From positions 28,718 through 92,717 of the forward strand of contig CAZWFN010000004.1 in NCBI GenBank assembly GCA_964633205.1: a DNA stretch of 64,000 bases, written 5' to 3'. The notes under the pieces were generated by a model, which was not told where the DNA came from, made no database searches, and saw only the letters and a program-made list of their open reading frames with translations. The position numbers were made by a program, and so were the translations under genes. Positions 1-9,072 of the stretch are shown here, in pieces. This DNA is from CAYVQE01 sp964633205. GTDB lineage: Bacteria > Myxococcota > B64-G9. Each line of letters starts with the position of its first letter. Position 1 is the first letter of the stretch.

Positions 1-129
1 AACCTGACAGTGGTCGACATCGACGCCGGCGACAACCTGCTGCTGCTGCGCGGTGCGGTGCCCGGTGCCCGCGGCGGATTGGTCATGGTCCGCAAGGCCG
101 TCAAGCGGCGTGGTCCCGCGCCGAGCTGA
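1..129 (+). CDS. rplC: 50S ribosomal protein L3, C-terminal fragment (5' end outside window)
   Basis: Frame 1 reads from the first base to a TGA at 127-129 and gives 42 residues. The run NLLLLRGAVPGARGG followed by LVMVRKAVK is the conserved C-terminal signature of bacterial L3, a protein that binds 23S rRNA near the peptidyl-transferase centre. The basic tail (KRRGPAPS) is also typical. Most of the gene lies to the left of the window. In the usual S10 operon rplC is followed within a few bases by rplD (L4). Here about 300 non-coding bases follow, and then an unrelated envelope operon. Family identity is confident from this short match; the odd context is treated as a finding. Confidence 0.85.
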   Translation, partial: NLTVVDIDAGDNLLLLRGAVPGARGGLVMVRKAVKRRGPAPS

Positions 130-186
130 GCTGCCACCCGCCCGTACCGAGCCCGCTGCGATCCCGCTGCGATCCCGCTCGCGCAA

Positions 187-198
187 GACCGATCGGTC
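187..198. repeat. Perfect 12-bp palindrome GACCGATCGGTC
   Basis: Self-complementary GACCGATCGGTC in the rplC-glt intergenic region. It could be an operator for a dimeric regulator. Function is inferred only from symmetry and position. Confidence 0.4.
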
Positions 199-240
199 GA
201 TTTGGATCGCGGCGCTGACGCCTGTGGGCCTCAATTGGCG

Positions 241-260
241 GGCGTGATCTGAATCACGCC
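241..260. repeat. Inverted repeat GGCGTGAT-ctga-ATCACGCC
   Basis: Perfect 8-bp arms with a 4-base loop. There is no T-run after it, so a canonical intrinsic terminator is not supported. It may end rplC transcription weakly or serve as an operator. Confidence 0.4.
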
Positions 261-348
261 GCCGCTGCGGTCCGTTCGGCGCCAGCTGTAGCGAGATGTG
301 GTAGCAGGTGCGAAGTGTAAGGGATCGTAGAACAAATTCAAAAAAACC

Positions 349-377
349 TTGCGTTCCCCCGCGACTCGTACTACACC
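349..377 (+). promoter_or_regulatory. Candidate sigma70-type promoter for the glt-type operon
   Basis: TTGCGT at 349-354, a 17-base spacer and TACACC at 372-377. Both boxes deviate from consensus. The site lies about 57 bases before the first ATG of the operon. Confidence 0.4.
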
Positions 378-433
378 CTTCGCAATCATGCGGATGCACA
401 ATCAATCCCCTGCGCAGCGGAGAGTCCAAGACC

Positions 434-1180
434 ATGCGTAATCGCCGAAGACTACTCGTGTTCGTGGGAGTCTGTTGCCTGTTGCTGGGCAGCGTTCCGA
501 ACTCCGTTTTGGCGTCTGAACCGGCGGTGGCCAAACGCCTCTATGACCTCGGAGGCCGCCTGGAGATATCGCTGGCGCCGGCCTTCTCCATCTTCGACAA
601 GTACACCCAGCACGTCGGCGCCTCGGTGGGCCTGGCCTACTACTTCAACGATTACATCGGGCTCGAGGTCGAAGGGGGTTATGCCTTCCTGTCCGGCGAC
701 GTGAGCCTGCTCGACGAGATCCTCGAGGTGGGCGTGGACAACATCTCGGGCATCGAGCGGCTGCCGCTGACCGACCTGAAGTACACCACCTGGTGGGCCA
801 CCGGCGGGCTGGTGTTCAGCCCGCTGTACGGCAAGCTCAACCTGTCGGCCGAGATCGACTTCAACTTCCACTTCTACATGGTGGCCGGGGCCGGGGTGGC
901 GGGCTACAAGTACTCGCAGCTCGAGTGGCCCAGCGACACCGAGTTCCGCAAGGTCGAAAAGGACGTCGGCGCCAAGCCCACCTTCTACGTCGGCGGCGGC
1001 CTGCGCATGCACTTCACCCAGAACTGGAGCCTGCGCATCGAGATCCGCGATCACTTCTACTACGACGAGTACGAGGCCCAGACCAAGTCGGCCGGCGGCA
1101 CGACCCCCGACCCGAAGAAGATCGAGGACTTCGTACACATCACGCTGATGCGGCTCGGCGTGTGCTACTCCTTCTTCTGA
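434..1180 (+). CDS. Outer-membrane beta-barrel protein, GltA/GltB-like
   Basis: A 248-residue protein. The ATG at 434 is preferred because it opens a clean signal peptide (basic MRNRRR, hydrophobic core, cleavage near SVLA-SE at residue 27); an upstream in-frame ATG at 308 would add an unlikely 42-residue leader. The mature part has alternating aromatic and polar strands (VGLAYYFNDYIGLEVEGGYAF, near residues 62-82) and ends in a Phe (VCYSFF), typical of barrels inserted by BamA. It belongs to the myxobacterial OMP_myx_plus type, usually found in paralogous groups. It is the first gene of an eight-gene operon and is followed after 23 bases by a related barrel. In Myxococcus xanthus, GltA and GltB are paired outer-membrane barrels encoded beside gltC. 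Which of the two this one is cannot be decided by eye. Confidence 0.75.
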   Translation: MRNRRRLLVFVGVCCLLLGSVPNSVLASEPAVAKRLYDLGGRLEISLAPAFSIFDKYTQHVGASVGLAYYFNDYIGLEVEGGYAFLSGDVSLLDEILEVGVDNISGIERLPLTDLKYTTWWATGGLVFSPLYGKLNLSAEIDFNFHFYMVAGAGVAGYKYSQLEWPSDTEFRKVEKDVGAKPTFYVGGGLRMHFTQNWSLRIEIRDHFYYDEYEAQTKSAGGTTPDPKKIEDFVHITLMRLGVCYSFF

Positions 1181-1203
1181 TATCCGAGGCGAGGAAAACG
1201 ACC

Positions 1204-1992
1204 ATGAAGGCAAAAGCCCTGTTCGCGGCCGCAGCGGTGCTCCTGGCAGGCGCCATCGCGCGCGCCGAGAGTCCGAACGAGCGCATCCACGTGCTGCAGA
1301 AGCGCGACTACTCGGTGAAGAACAAGCTCGAGATCAGCGTGTTCGGCGGCCCTTCGGTCGGTGACGTGTTCACCCAACAGGTCGGGCTGGGACTGGCGCT
1401 GGACTACCACTTCGACGAGGCCTTCGCCATCGAGCTGTCCTGGATGACATGCAAGGTGCCGTTCTACGACGGCGACCAGGCCCAGCCGGGCCAGTACGAA
1501 GGCAGCGACCTGCGCTGGGGCGCCTGGTACACCGACGCCTACGACGAGGTCAAGAACGACGCCCAGCTCAGCCCGTCGAACGCCGACCTGGCCATGATCA
1601 CCAACTACATCGGACTCAACGTGCTGTTCAGCCCGCTGTACGGCAAGTGGACGCTGTTCAACCGCGGCCTGGGCCACGTCGATTTCTACCTGACCGCCGG
1701 CGGCGGGGTGGCCGGTACCGAGTTCCGCAACTCGCGCAAGCTGTGGCAGGACACCGGCACCTATTTCGTCGGCAACTTCGGCCTCGGCCTGCGCGTCTAC
1801 CTGGCCCGCTGGTTCGCCATCCGGCTCGAGATCCGCGACTACGCCTTCGCCGCCCGGGTCAAGGAGGCCGCCGGCCAGGCCGGCGCGGCCGGCGAGGTCT
1901 CGACCAAGATCCGCAACAGCCTGTTCGTCACCCTGGGTCTGAGCTTCCTGTTCCTCGGCGAGGAACCGGTCCAGATCTGGAGCCCGTACTGA
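1204..1992 (+). CDS. Outer-membrane beta-barrel protein, GltA/GltB-like (second copy)
   Basis: A 262-residue protein with a signal peptide (MKAKALFAAAAVLLAGAIA, cut near ARAES). It shares with the preceding barrel the VFTQQVGLGLALDYHF-type strand, the LFSPLYGKW motif (compare VFSPLYGKL upstream) and the LRIEIRD / IRLEIRDY strand near the end, so the two are paralogues. It begins 23 bases after its neighbour and is certainly co-transcribed. By family knowledge paired barrels of this type anchor the periplasmic Glt complex at the outer membrane. Function here is inferred from order and fold, not from close sequence identity. Confidence 0.75.
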   Translation: MKAKALFAAAAVLLAGAIARAESPNERIHVLQKRDYSVKNKLEISVFGGPSVGDVFTQQVGLGLALDYHFDEAFAIELSWMTCKVPFYDGDQAQPGQYEGSDLRWGAWYTDAYDEVKNDAQLSPSNADLAMITNYIGLNVLFSPLYGKWTLFNRGLGHVDFYLTAGGGVAGTEFRNSRKLWQDTGTYFVGNFGLGLRVYLARWFAIRLEIRDYAFAARVKEAAGQAGAAGEVSTKIRNSLFVTLGLSFLFLGEEPVQIWSPY

Positions 1993-2030
1993 GGTCCGGG
2001 CGTGGACCCCGAGGGAGGTCGACGATTCCC

Positions 2031-3626
2031 ATGAGAACCTGCACCGCCCTGTTCGTCAGCCTGCTGGTGTCGCTGGGCTCTTTCGCCGTCCAGGCCCAGC
2101 CGTCCAGCCCGCTCAGCGAAGCCGTCGAGGCCTACAATGCCAACGATCTGCCCCGGGCCGCCAAGCTGTTCTACAAGGCCCGGATGACCGATACGGTGGT
2201 GGCCAACCGTGCCAAGGCCGAGTACTACCTGGGCCACAGCCTGTACAAGATGGGCCTGTACCAGTCGGCGTTGGCCTATTACAACGCGGTGTTCGTCCAG
2301 GGCCCGGCCCACCCTTACTATCTCAAGGGGGCCGAAGGCCTGATCAACGTGGCCGCCGAGTTGCGCGACGACACTCTGATCCCGTCGCAGATCAACAAGT
2401 TCTACAACCCGCAGGCCTTCGCCGGCATGGATCCGATGGCCCTGAGCCGGATCAACTTCCACGTCGGCCTGCTGCTCTACCGGCAGGAGAAGTACGACCA
2501 GTCCTTGGCCTTTTTGGGCGCGGTCGAGCAGGAGTCCAGCGTCTTCGCCAAGGCGCTGTTCCTGCAGGCCATCATCCATACCCGGTTGGGCGTGCGCTAC
2601 GCCCGGGCCGGTGACGAGGCCCGCACCCAGGCCGAGTACGACAAGTCCATCGCCCTGTTCGAGCAGATCGTCGGGCTGTCGGAGCGCACCGAGGAGGGCG
2701 CCCGGCGGGCCATGCAGCTCTACGAGGACGTGCACCGGTTGTGGCAGCTGTGCACGCTCAACCTGGCCCGCTCGTATTACGGCAAAGGCGACTTCGCCCG
2801 GGCCGTCCAGTACTACAGCCGCATCCCGCGCTTCTCGCAGGACTGGGCCGCCGCCCTGTTCGAGATCGGCTGGGCCTTCTACATGCGCCAGGAGTACGGC
2901 CGGGCGCTGGGCGCGCTGCACACCCTGCACTCGCCCCACTTCGAGAACCTGTTCCACCCCGAGTCGTGGATCCTCAAGGCCACCATCTACTACCAGGTGT
3001 GCCTGTACGACGAGTCCATGGCCATGCTGGAGCACTTCCAAGAGAACTACGCCGCGATGATGCCCCTGATCAAGGAGCTGACCGAGGGACCGCTGCCGAA
3101 CGAGGAGTTCTCCGCGCTACTGCTCAAGGACGAGCTTTCGGCCGACGACCCGTTGGCCGAGCTGCCGGAGTCGATCAAGCAGTACATCCTGAACAACCCG
3201 CGGGTGGAGAACTTCCGCCACTTCCTGCGCAGCCTCGAGGCCGAGGCGGTGGCCATCCGCGAGCAGGACGAGTGGAAGGGCGAGCGGTTGGCCGAGGAGC
3301 TGCTGGGCGTGGTCAACGTGCAGCGCAACCTGTTGCAGAAGACGGCCGGCGGCTTCGTCAAGGCCAAGCTGAAGCAGGCCTACCTCAACATCAGCAGCTA
3401 CGTCAGCCACGCCAAGATGGTCGAGCTGGAGATCACCACCCGCCGGCGCAAGCTGGTGGCCGCCGGCCACCCGGTCAGGGCCGAGCTGCGCGGCAAGCTG
3501 GCGCCGCGGCCGCGGGTGCCCGACGAGACCTACAACTACTGGAAGTTCGTCAAGGAGTACTGGCGGGACGAGCTGGGCTTCTACGTCTACACCGTCCGCC
3601 GGGCCTGCCCCAAGCAGGCCCGGTAA
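2031..3626 (+). CDS. gltC: Periplasmic TPR protein, GltC-like
   Basis: A 531-residue protein. The start at 2031 follows GGGAGG at 2012-2017 and gives a signal peptide cut near VQAQP (residue 24). Tetratricopeptide-type helical pairs run from about residue 27 to 330 (AEYYLGHSLYKMGLYQSALAYY, ARSYYGKGDFARAVQYYSRI). The last 200 residues are charged and helical, with a basic RRRKLVAAGHP stretch. In M. xanthus gltC lies directly beside the two barrel genes and encodes a periplasmic TPR protein; the same order here supports the name. It probably bridges the barrels to GltD/GltE. Gaps to the neighbours are 38 and 36 bases. Confidence 0.65.
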   Translation: MRTCTALFVSLLVSLGSFAVQAQPSSPLSEAVEAYNANDLPRAAKLFYKARMTDTVVANRAKAEYYLGHSLYKMGLYQSALAYYNAVFVQGPAHPYYLKGAEGLINVAAELRDDTLIPSQINKFYNPQAFAGMDPMALSRINFHVGLLLYRQEKYDQSLAFLGAVEQESSVFAKALFLQAIIHTRLGVRYARAGDEARTQAEYDKSIALFEQIVGLSERTEEGARRAMQLYEDVHRLWQLCTLNLARSYYGKGDFARAVQYYSRIPRFSQDWAAALFEIGWAFYMRQEYGRALGALHTLHSPHFENLFHPESWILKATIYYQVCLYDESMAMLEHFQENYAAMMPLIKELTEGPLPNEEFSALLLKDELSADDPLAELPESIKQYILNNPRVENFRHFLRSLEAEAVAIREQDEWKGERLAEELLGVVNVQRNLLQKTAGGFVKAKLKQAYLNISSYVSHAKMVELEITTRRRKLVAAGHPVRAELRGKLAPRPRVPDETYNYWKFVKEYWRDELGFYVYTVRRACPKQAR

Positions 3627-3662
3627 CGAACACCAGCCACCGGGAGCGTGCGGAGGACGTCC

Positions 3663-6600
3663 ATGCGCCTGATTTTTTCGACGAGTTGGTTCGTGCTGCT
3701 GTTGGCCCTGATCTTCGGGTTGGACGGTTTGACCTTGCCCGAAGCGCGGGCGGCCGCGGCGGGTGAATCGCGGCTGTTGGCCGGCGAAGGCGAGCTGGTG
3801 GCCAAGGCCCGCCGCAAGAAGCGCAAGCGCCGCAAGCGCGGCAAGGGCAAGCGCGGCCGCAAGCACAAGTTCTCCGAGGTTCCCGACTTCGGCGACGAGG
3901 AGAAGAAGGAAGAGGAGCCGGAGGAGGAGGAGCCCAGCGGACCGGCCAAGATCAAGCTGCCCATGGTGGAGAAGAAGCGGGCCGAAGGGGCCACGCTCGA
4001 AGAGAAGCTGCTGGATCAGGAGATCAAGCAGCTCAAAGAGATCATCCGCGAGACGCCGGACGGCCCGGCCAAGTGCGATCTCTACTTCCGCTTGGCCGAG
4101 CGCTACTACGAGAAGGCGCGGGCGATCTACTACGCCGAGATGCAGGCCTACGACAAGAAGATCGAGGCCTGGATGACGGCCCGGGAGTCCGACCCGGACG
4201 CTGCCGAGCCCAAGCTCGACAACCGCAAGAGCCAAGTCTACACCGACCAGACCATGGCCATCTACAAGACCATCCTGAAGAAGTGCAAGAACTACCACCG
4301 GCGCGACGAAGTGCTGTTCACCATGGGCTACAACCTGTACGAGAGCGGCGAGAAGTCGGAAGGCGTCAAGATGTACTGGGAGCTGATCAAGAGCTTCCCC
4401 GAGAGCCGCTTCGTACCGGACGCCTACCTGGCCATGGGCGAGCACTACTTCAACAACAACGACGTCAGCAACGCCAAGAAGGCCTACGACCGGGCGCTGA
4501 AGTTCAAGGATTCCAAGGTCTACACCTTCGCCCTGTACAAGCTGGCCTGGTGCGACTACAACCTGGGCGAGTACGAGAAGGCGATCGACAAGTTCCAGCA
4601 GGTGGTCGAGCTGGCCCAGCGCGAGGCGCAGAAGTCCGGCGGCGACAAGAACAAGATCCAGCTGCGGCGCGAGGCGCTGCAGGACATGGTGCTGTCCTAC
4701 GCCCAGATCGACGCGCTGGACTCGGTCGAGCGCTACTACCTGTCGCAGGTGGGCAAGCAGGGGGCGCTGGATTACCTGCGCCGGCTGGCGAAGACCTACG
4801 AGAAGCAGGGCAAGGCCGAGATGACGCTGAAGTCATTCCGCCGGCTGCTCAACGAGTACCCCAACAATCCGGACTGCCCGTCGTTCCACAACTCGGTCGT
4901 GATGGCCTACCGCAAGCTGAACCAGCGCAACAAGGTCAAGCGCGAGATCAACCGCCTGATCGACCAGTACAAGCCCGGCTCGACCTGGGCCGAGGTCAAC
5001 AAGAGCAACAAGACGGCCATCAAGAAGGCCAACGCGCTGGTGGAGGCTTCGCTGCGCGACCTGGTCACCTCCTACCACAAGGAGGCCCAGCAGACCAAGG
5101 ATTGGGACACCTACAACCTGGCTCGCTCCATCTACAAGAAGTACCTCGACACCTTCCCCGACAGCGAGTACGCCTACAAGCTGCGCTGGTACTACTCCGA
5201 CATCCTGTACAAGATGCGCAACTTCTACGTGGCCGCGCTCCAGTACTCGACCATGGTCGAGAACAAGCCCGAGGGCGTCTACTCCTCCGAAGCGGCCTAC
5301 AATGCGGTGCTGTGCTGGGAGAAGTGCCTGCAGCTGCGCGACAACGAGGGCCAGGATTGCCGCAAGTGGGATCCCAAGTCGCGCAGCGGACGCAAGCTGG
5401 AGAAAGAGGCATCCAAGGACATCAAGAAGAAGAAGATCGACTTCACCGAGAACGTGACCAAGGAGATGCTGGTCAAAAAGGAGATCCCCTTCTTCGAGCA
5501 GAAGTTCCTGACCGCGGCCGACGCTTACTCCGAGGTGGCACCGGATCACGACATGTACATCCCGATCCGCTTCAAGAGCGCCTTCATCTTCTACAAGTAC
5601 CGCCACTTCGGCGAGATGGCCAAGCGCTTCGGCGAGATCATCGAGCGCCACCCGCGCAACCAGTACGCGCTCAAGGCCGCCCGGCTGTCGCTGAACACCC
5701 TGTACATGAAGGCCAAGAACAAGGACGCCACCGAGGCCGAGCGCAACGAGGCCTGGCAGTCCGTCAACCACTGGGCCAAGACCTTCAAGAAGAACGAGGT
5801 GCTGGCGCGTTCCAAGGTGGCCCGCAAGGCCAAGTTCGCCAAGGAAATGCAGAGCTTGATCGAGGAGTCGGGCTACAACCTGGCGCTGGCCCTGCGCGAG
5901 AAGGACCCGCTGGCCGCGGCCAAGCGCTTCGACGCCTTCGTCGACAACTACCCCAAGAGCAAGTACGCCCACCGGGCGCAGTACGCGGCCATGGTCATCT
6001 ACGACGAGGCCGACCAGCTCGACCTGGCCATCCGCGCCGGCAAGCGGTTGCTGAAGGACTACTCGGACTCGGACCGCTACAACCCGACCATCGGCTTTCT
6101 GGCCACCTTCCACGATCGGGTGGCCGACTTCGCCACCTCGGCCCGCTACAACGAGATGTACTTCGAGAAGTGGCTCGAGCAAGAGGGCAAGAAGAAGAAG
6201 AAGCGCCGGCGGCGCTGGCGGCGGAAGAAGGCCGAGGAGAAAAAAGACGTCATTCTGATCACCGACAAGGAAGCCTCGGACGCGCTGTACAACGCGGCGC
6301 TGCTGTGCGAGTCGATGGGCCAGTATCCCAAGGCCATCGCGCTCTACTCGCGCTATATCAAGCACTTCCCCGACAAGAAGGACACCCACGATCTGTTCTA
6401 CCGCATCGGCGAGATCTACGCCCGGCAGGAGAACTGGCGCAAGGCGGACATCATCTACGAGGGCTACCTGGGCAAGTACGCCGACCGTTCCGATGCGGGC
6501 CGCCTGCTGGCGGTGACCTACAAGCACGCCATGGCGCTGCGCAAGATGAAAAGGGTGGACGAGTCCGACGAGCTGCTGGACAAGATCATCGAGCGCTACC

Positions 6601-7247
6601 ACAAGCTGGACGAGAAGGCGCGTTCGCCCGAAGCCCGCCAGGCGGTGGCCCACGCCCGCTTTCTGCAGGTGGACAAGGAGTTCGACGCATACATGGCGCT
6701 GAAGCTGGTGCTGCCGCCGCGGACGCTCAAGCGCAACCTGTTCGAGAAGATAGAGATGCTGCCCAAGCTGCAGAAGAAGTACCAGGAGATCGTGTCCTAC
6801 AAGGATCCGGACTGGTCGATCGCCGCCCTGGTGCGGGTGGCCCAGATCAACCAGAACCTGGCCGACGCCATGCTCGAGGCACCCGTTCCGGCGGGGCTGA
6901 CCCCCGAGCAGGCCGACATCTACATCCAGGAGCTGCAGAAGCAGGCCTTGCCGCTGGAGGAGACGGCCCTGAACTTCTACCGCAAGGCCATCGCAGTCTC
7001 GTCGAGCAAGGGCCTGTACAACGAGTGGACCATCAAGGCCCAGGAGTTGCTGCGCAAGTACGAACCCAGCAAGTACCCCGAGCCCTACATCGCCGGCCAG
7101 GTCTCGACCGAGTTCTTCTACGAGGGCGAGCCGCGGCTCGAACGACTCGAGGTGCCGCCGCAGCCCGAGCCGACCCCGGCACCGCCGGGGGCCGGTGCGG
7201 CCGGGGGCGAGCCGAAGGCGGCCAGCGCCGCCCGGCCCTCGATGTAG
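3663..7247 (+). CDS. gltD: Giant periplasmic TPR protein, GltD (AgmU)-like
   Basis: A 1194-residue protein. The start at 3663 has GGAGGA about 8 bases upstream; an ATG 15 bases earlier is embedded in that ribosome site. The signal peptide ends near residue 36. A highly basic patch (KARRKKRKRRKRGKGKRGRK, near residues 45-65) precedes an acidic one (EEKKEEEPEEEE). More than a dozen TPR-like repeats fill residues 130-1120 (MGYNLYESGEKSEGVKMY, ALYKLAWCDYNLGEYEKA). A second lysine/arginine run lies near residue 845 and the C-terminus is Pro/Ala-rich. Size and architecture match AgmU/GltD of M. xanthus, a very large TPR protein of the gliding complex, and so does its place before a TPR lipoprotein. 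It is presumably a protein-binding scaffold in the periplasm. Confidence 0.7.
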   Translation: MRLIFSTSWFVLLLALIFGLDGLTLPEARAAAAGESRLLAGEGELVAKARRKKRKRRKRGKGKRGRKHKFSEVPDFGDEEKKEEEPEEEEPSGPAKIKLPMVEKKRAEGATLEEKLLDQEIKQLKEIIRETPDGPAKCDLYFRLAERYYEKARAIYYAEMQAYDKKIEAWMTARESDPDAAEPKLDNRKSQVYTDQTMAIYKTILKKCKNYHRRDEVLFTMGYNLYESGEKSEGVKMYWELIKSFPESRFVPDAYLAMGEHYFNNNDVSNAKKAYDRALKFKDSKVYTFALYKLAWCDYNLGEYEKAIDKFQQVVELAQREAQKSGGDKNKIQLRREALQDMVLSYAQIDALDSVERYYLSQVGKQGALDYLRRLAKTYEKQGKAEMTLKSFRRLLNEYPNNPDCPSFHNSVVMAYRKLNQRNKVKREINRLIDQYKPGSTWAEVNKSNKTAIKKANALVEASLRDLVTSYHKEAQQTKDWDTYNLARSIYKKYLDTFPDSEYAYKLRWYYSDILYKMRNFYVAALQYSTMVENKPEGVYSSEAAYNAVLCWEKCLQLRDNEGQDCRKWDPKSRSGRKLEKEASKDIKKKKIDFTENVTKEMLVKKEIPFFEQKFLTAADAYSEVAPDHDMYIPIRFKSAFIFYKYRHFGEMAKRFGEIIERHPRNQYALKAARLSLNTLYMKAKNKDATEAERNEAWQSVNHWAKTFKKNEVLARSKVARKAKFAKEMQSLIEESGYNLALALREKDPLAAAKRFDAFVDNYPKSKYAHRAQYAAMVIYDEADQLDLAIRAGKRLLKDYSDSDRYNPTIGFLATFHDRVADFATSARYNEMYFEKWLEQEGKKKKKRRRRWRRKKAEEKKDVILITDKEASDALYNAALLCESMGQYPKAIALYSRYIKHFPDKKDTHDLFYRIGEIYARQENWRKADIIYEGYLGKYADRSDAGRLLAVTYKHAMALRKMKRVDESDELLDKIIERYHKLDEKARSPEARQAVAHARFLQVDKEFDAYMALKLVLPPRTLKRNLFEKIEMLPKLQKKYQEIVSYKDPDWSIAALVRVAQINQNLADAMLEAPVPAGLTPEQADIYIQELQKQALPLEETALNFYRKAIAVSSSKGLYNEWTIKAQELLRKYEPSKYPEPYIAGQVSTEFFYEGEPRLERLEVPPQPEPTPAPPGAGAAGGEPKAASAARPSM

Positions 7248-7292
7248 CGGGGACACGGCATGAGCCAGCCACGACTGCGAAGGATGCGAACC

Positions 7293-8948
7293 ATGCGTAG
7301 CCAGGTCACCGTATCGCTGTTGCTGGGCACCGCCCTGATTCTTACCGGCTGTCCCGAGAAGAAGGTGGTCAAGCCGACTGAGAAGAAGGTGGTGCGGATC
7401 ATCTTCCCCGAAGAGCTGTACAACCGGGGCATCGATGCGTTGGAGCAGGGCAAGCCCGAGCGGGCGCTGGAGCTGCTGAAGAAGGCCATCGCCAAGAACG
7501 AGAAGCGGCCCGATCCGGCTCCGATGATCGACGCCCACTACAACCTGGGCCTGCTCCAGTTGCGTCAGGGCAATCTCGAGGCCGCCGAGCTGGCCTTCAA
7601 GACGACCCTGCAGAAGGCGCCCGAGCACCGCGACGCCCTGTTGAACATGGGGGTGGTCTACAAGCGGCAAAAGAAGTACGACCAGGCCATCGAGCACTAC
7701 CGCAAAGCGCTGGAGCAGGTGCCGCGCGATCCGGAGATCATGAACAACCTGATCGTGGTCTACCGCCTGGCCAAGAAGTACGCCCAGGCCGAGAAGACTG
7801 GTCATCACCTGCTGGCCCGGGCCCCCAACAACGTCGAGGCTTACAAGAACATGACCCTGGTCTACTACGATCAAGGCAAGTACGAGATGGCCGAGCTGCT
7901 GTGCATCAACGCCGGCAAGATGCTCGAGAAGCGCCGCCAGAAGAACCCCGCGCTGCCCAAGGACGCTGGCATCTTCAACAACCTGGGCATGATCTACGTG
8001 GGCATGGAGCGCTACCGCGATGCGCTCGACCAGTTCGACCAGGCGCTCGAGATCGAGCCCAACAACGTCAACGCCCTGCTCAACGTCGCCGCCATCGCCC
8101 ACCGCTTCCGGGACTACCGGCGGGCCATGGCCGCCTACCAGAAGGTGTTGGAGCAGAAGCTGGATCACCCGGCGGCCGTCGAGGGCATGGCCTATGCATA
8201 CTACGGCGTGGGCGACGCCAAGAAGGCCATCGAGCTGTTCACCAAGGTGCTCGAGCGCGAGCCGCAGAACAGCGATATCCTGTTCAAGATGGGCGAGGTC
8301 TACAACAAGCAGCTGCGCGACTACGAGAACGCCATCGCCTACTACGAGCGCTACAAGCAGGCCAAGGGCCGGCAGCTGGGCCAGAAGGATCCGGTGCACA
8401 ACCGCATCAAGATCGCCAAGACCAAGCTGCAGATGACCACCCAGCTACGCCAGCAGGAGGCCGAGGAAGAGCAGCGCCGCCGCAAGGAGGAAGAAGAGAA
8501 GCGGCGCCGGGCGCTCGAGGATGACGAGCGCGACAAGGATACCGGCAAGGAAGGCCGTAAGAAGCTCGGTGACTTGATCAAGGACGACGAGCCGGACGCG
8601 GGCGAGCAGCCGGCCACGGGTGAAAAAGCCGGCGAGGACGAGGCCGCGGAGAAGAAGGCCGGCGAGGACGAGGCCGCGGAGANNNNNNNNNNNNNNNNNN
8701 NNNNNNNNNNNNNNNNNNNNNNNNNNNNNNNNNNNNNNNNNNNNNNNNNNNNNNNNNNNNNNNNNNNNNNNNNNNNNNNNNNCGGCGAGGACGAGGCCGC
8801 GGAGAAGAAGGCCGGCGAGGACGAGGCCGCGGAGAAGAAGGCCGGCGAGGACGAGGCCGCGGAGAAGGGCCCAGCTGAGGCGGAAGCCACAGAGAAGAAA
8901 GAAGAAAGTGGCAAAGAAGGCCCGGCGGCGGAGGGCGCGGCCGGCTGA
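7293..8948 (+). CDS. gltE: TPR lipoprotein, GltE (AglT)-like, with charged repeat tail interrupted by an assembly gap
   Basis: The ATG at 7293 (GAAGGA about 10 bases upstream) gives a 20-residue lipoprotein signal ending in LTGC, with Cys20 as the lipidated residue; an ATG at 7260 would give an unusually long n-region. About nine TPRs follow (AHYNLGLLQLRQGNLEAAELAF and so on, residues 50-370), then a long charged helix (QQEAEEEQRRRKEEEEKRRR). Last comes a tandem decapeptide, KKAGEDEAAE. A 100-base N-run (8683-8782) lies inside that repeat, so the true repeat number and protein length are unknown, although the frame stays open across it. A TPR lipoprotein after a giant TPR protein is the gltD-gltE arrangement of M. 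xanthus. Confidence 0.65.
   Translation: MRSQVTVSLLLGTALILTGCPEKKVVKPTEKKVVRIIFPEELYNRGIDALEQGKPERALELLKKAIAKNEKRPDPAPMIDAHYNLGLLQLRQGNLEAAELAFKTTLQKAPEHRDALLNMGVVYKRQKKYDQAIEHYRKALEQVPRDPEIMNNLIVVYRLAKKYAQAEKTGHHLLARAPNNVEAYKNMTLVYYDQGKYEMAELLCINAGKMLEKRRQKNPALPKDAGIFNNLGMIYVGMERYRDALDQFDQALEIEPNNVNALLNVAAIAHRFRDYRRAMAAYQKVLEQKLDHPAAVEGMAYAYYGVGDAKKAIELFTKVLEREPQNSDILFKMGEVYNKQLRDYENAIAYYERYKQAKGRQLGQKDPVHNRIKIAKTKLQMTTQLRQQEAEEEQRRRKEEEEKRRRALEDDERDKDTGKEGRKKLGDLIKDDEPDAGEQPATGEKAGEDEAAEKKAGEDEAAEXXXXXXXXXXXXXXXXXXXXXXXXXXXXXXXXXXGEDEAAEKKAGEDEAAEKKAGEDEAAEKGPAEAEATEKKEESGKEGPAAEGAAG
8628..8867 (+). repeat. 30-bp in-frame tandem repeat encoding KKAGEDEAAE
   Basis: Near-perfect 30-base units (GCCGGCGAGGACGAGGCC core) occur before and after the N-run. 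Two units are visible before the gap and three after it. The copies are almost identical in DNA, which explains why the assembly broke here. Confidence 0.85.
8683..8782. other. Assembly gap, 100 N
   Basis: Exactly 100 N, the usual placeholder for a gap of unknown size, inside the 30-bp repeat of the gltE-like gene. Confidence 0.95.
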
Positions 8949-9072
8949 TTTCGGGCCCGGCTGGTTTTTTCCCGCCGGGGGAACCCGCCCGCAGCGGCAG
9001 TTGTCACAAGGCCCGAGCCCAGAAGGAGATCCGGGCCGCTGGAGCCGGATGATCAAACACGAGGAGGATGCG

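Larger units (their letters stand above)
130..433. other. Intergenic region between rplC and the glt-type operon
   Basis: No convincing coding sequence. It holds an 11-bp direct repeat (GCTGCGATCCC twice, near 152-175), a 12-bp palindrome at 187-198, an 8-bp inverted repeat at 241-260, an A-rich run near 333-346 and a candidate promoter at 349-377. Open frames that cross it are extensions of the downstream gene without a good ribosome site. Confidence 0.6.

Noticed and set aside
308..433. N-terminal extension of the first barrel protein starting at ATG 308
   Set aside because: The extension is basic and Cys/Pro-rich, lacks a ribosome site and would bury the signal peptide; the ATG at 434 is better.
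8930..8990. Possible intrinsic terminator after the GltE-like gene (GCCGG/CCGGC stem and a run of six T near 8966)
   Set aside because: The stem is only about five pairs with a long loop and some bases before the T-run. At most a weak attenuator inside an operon.
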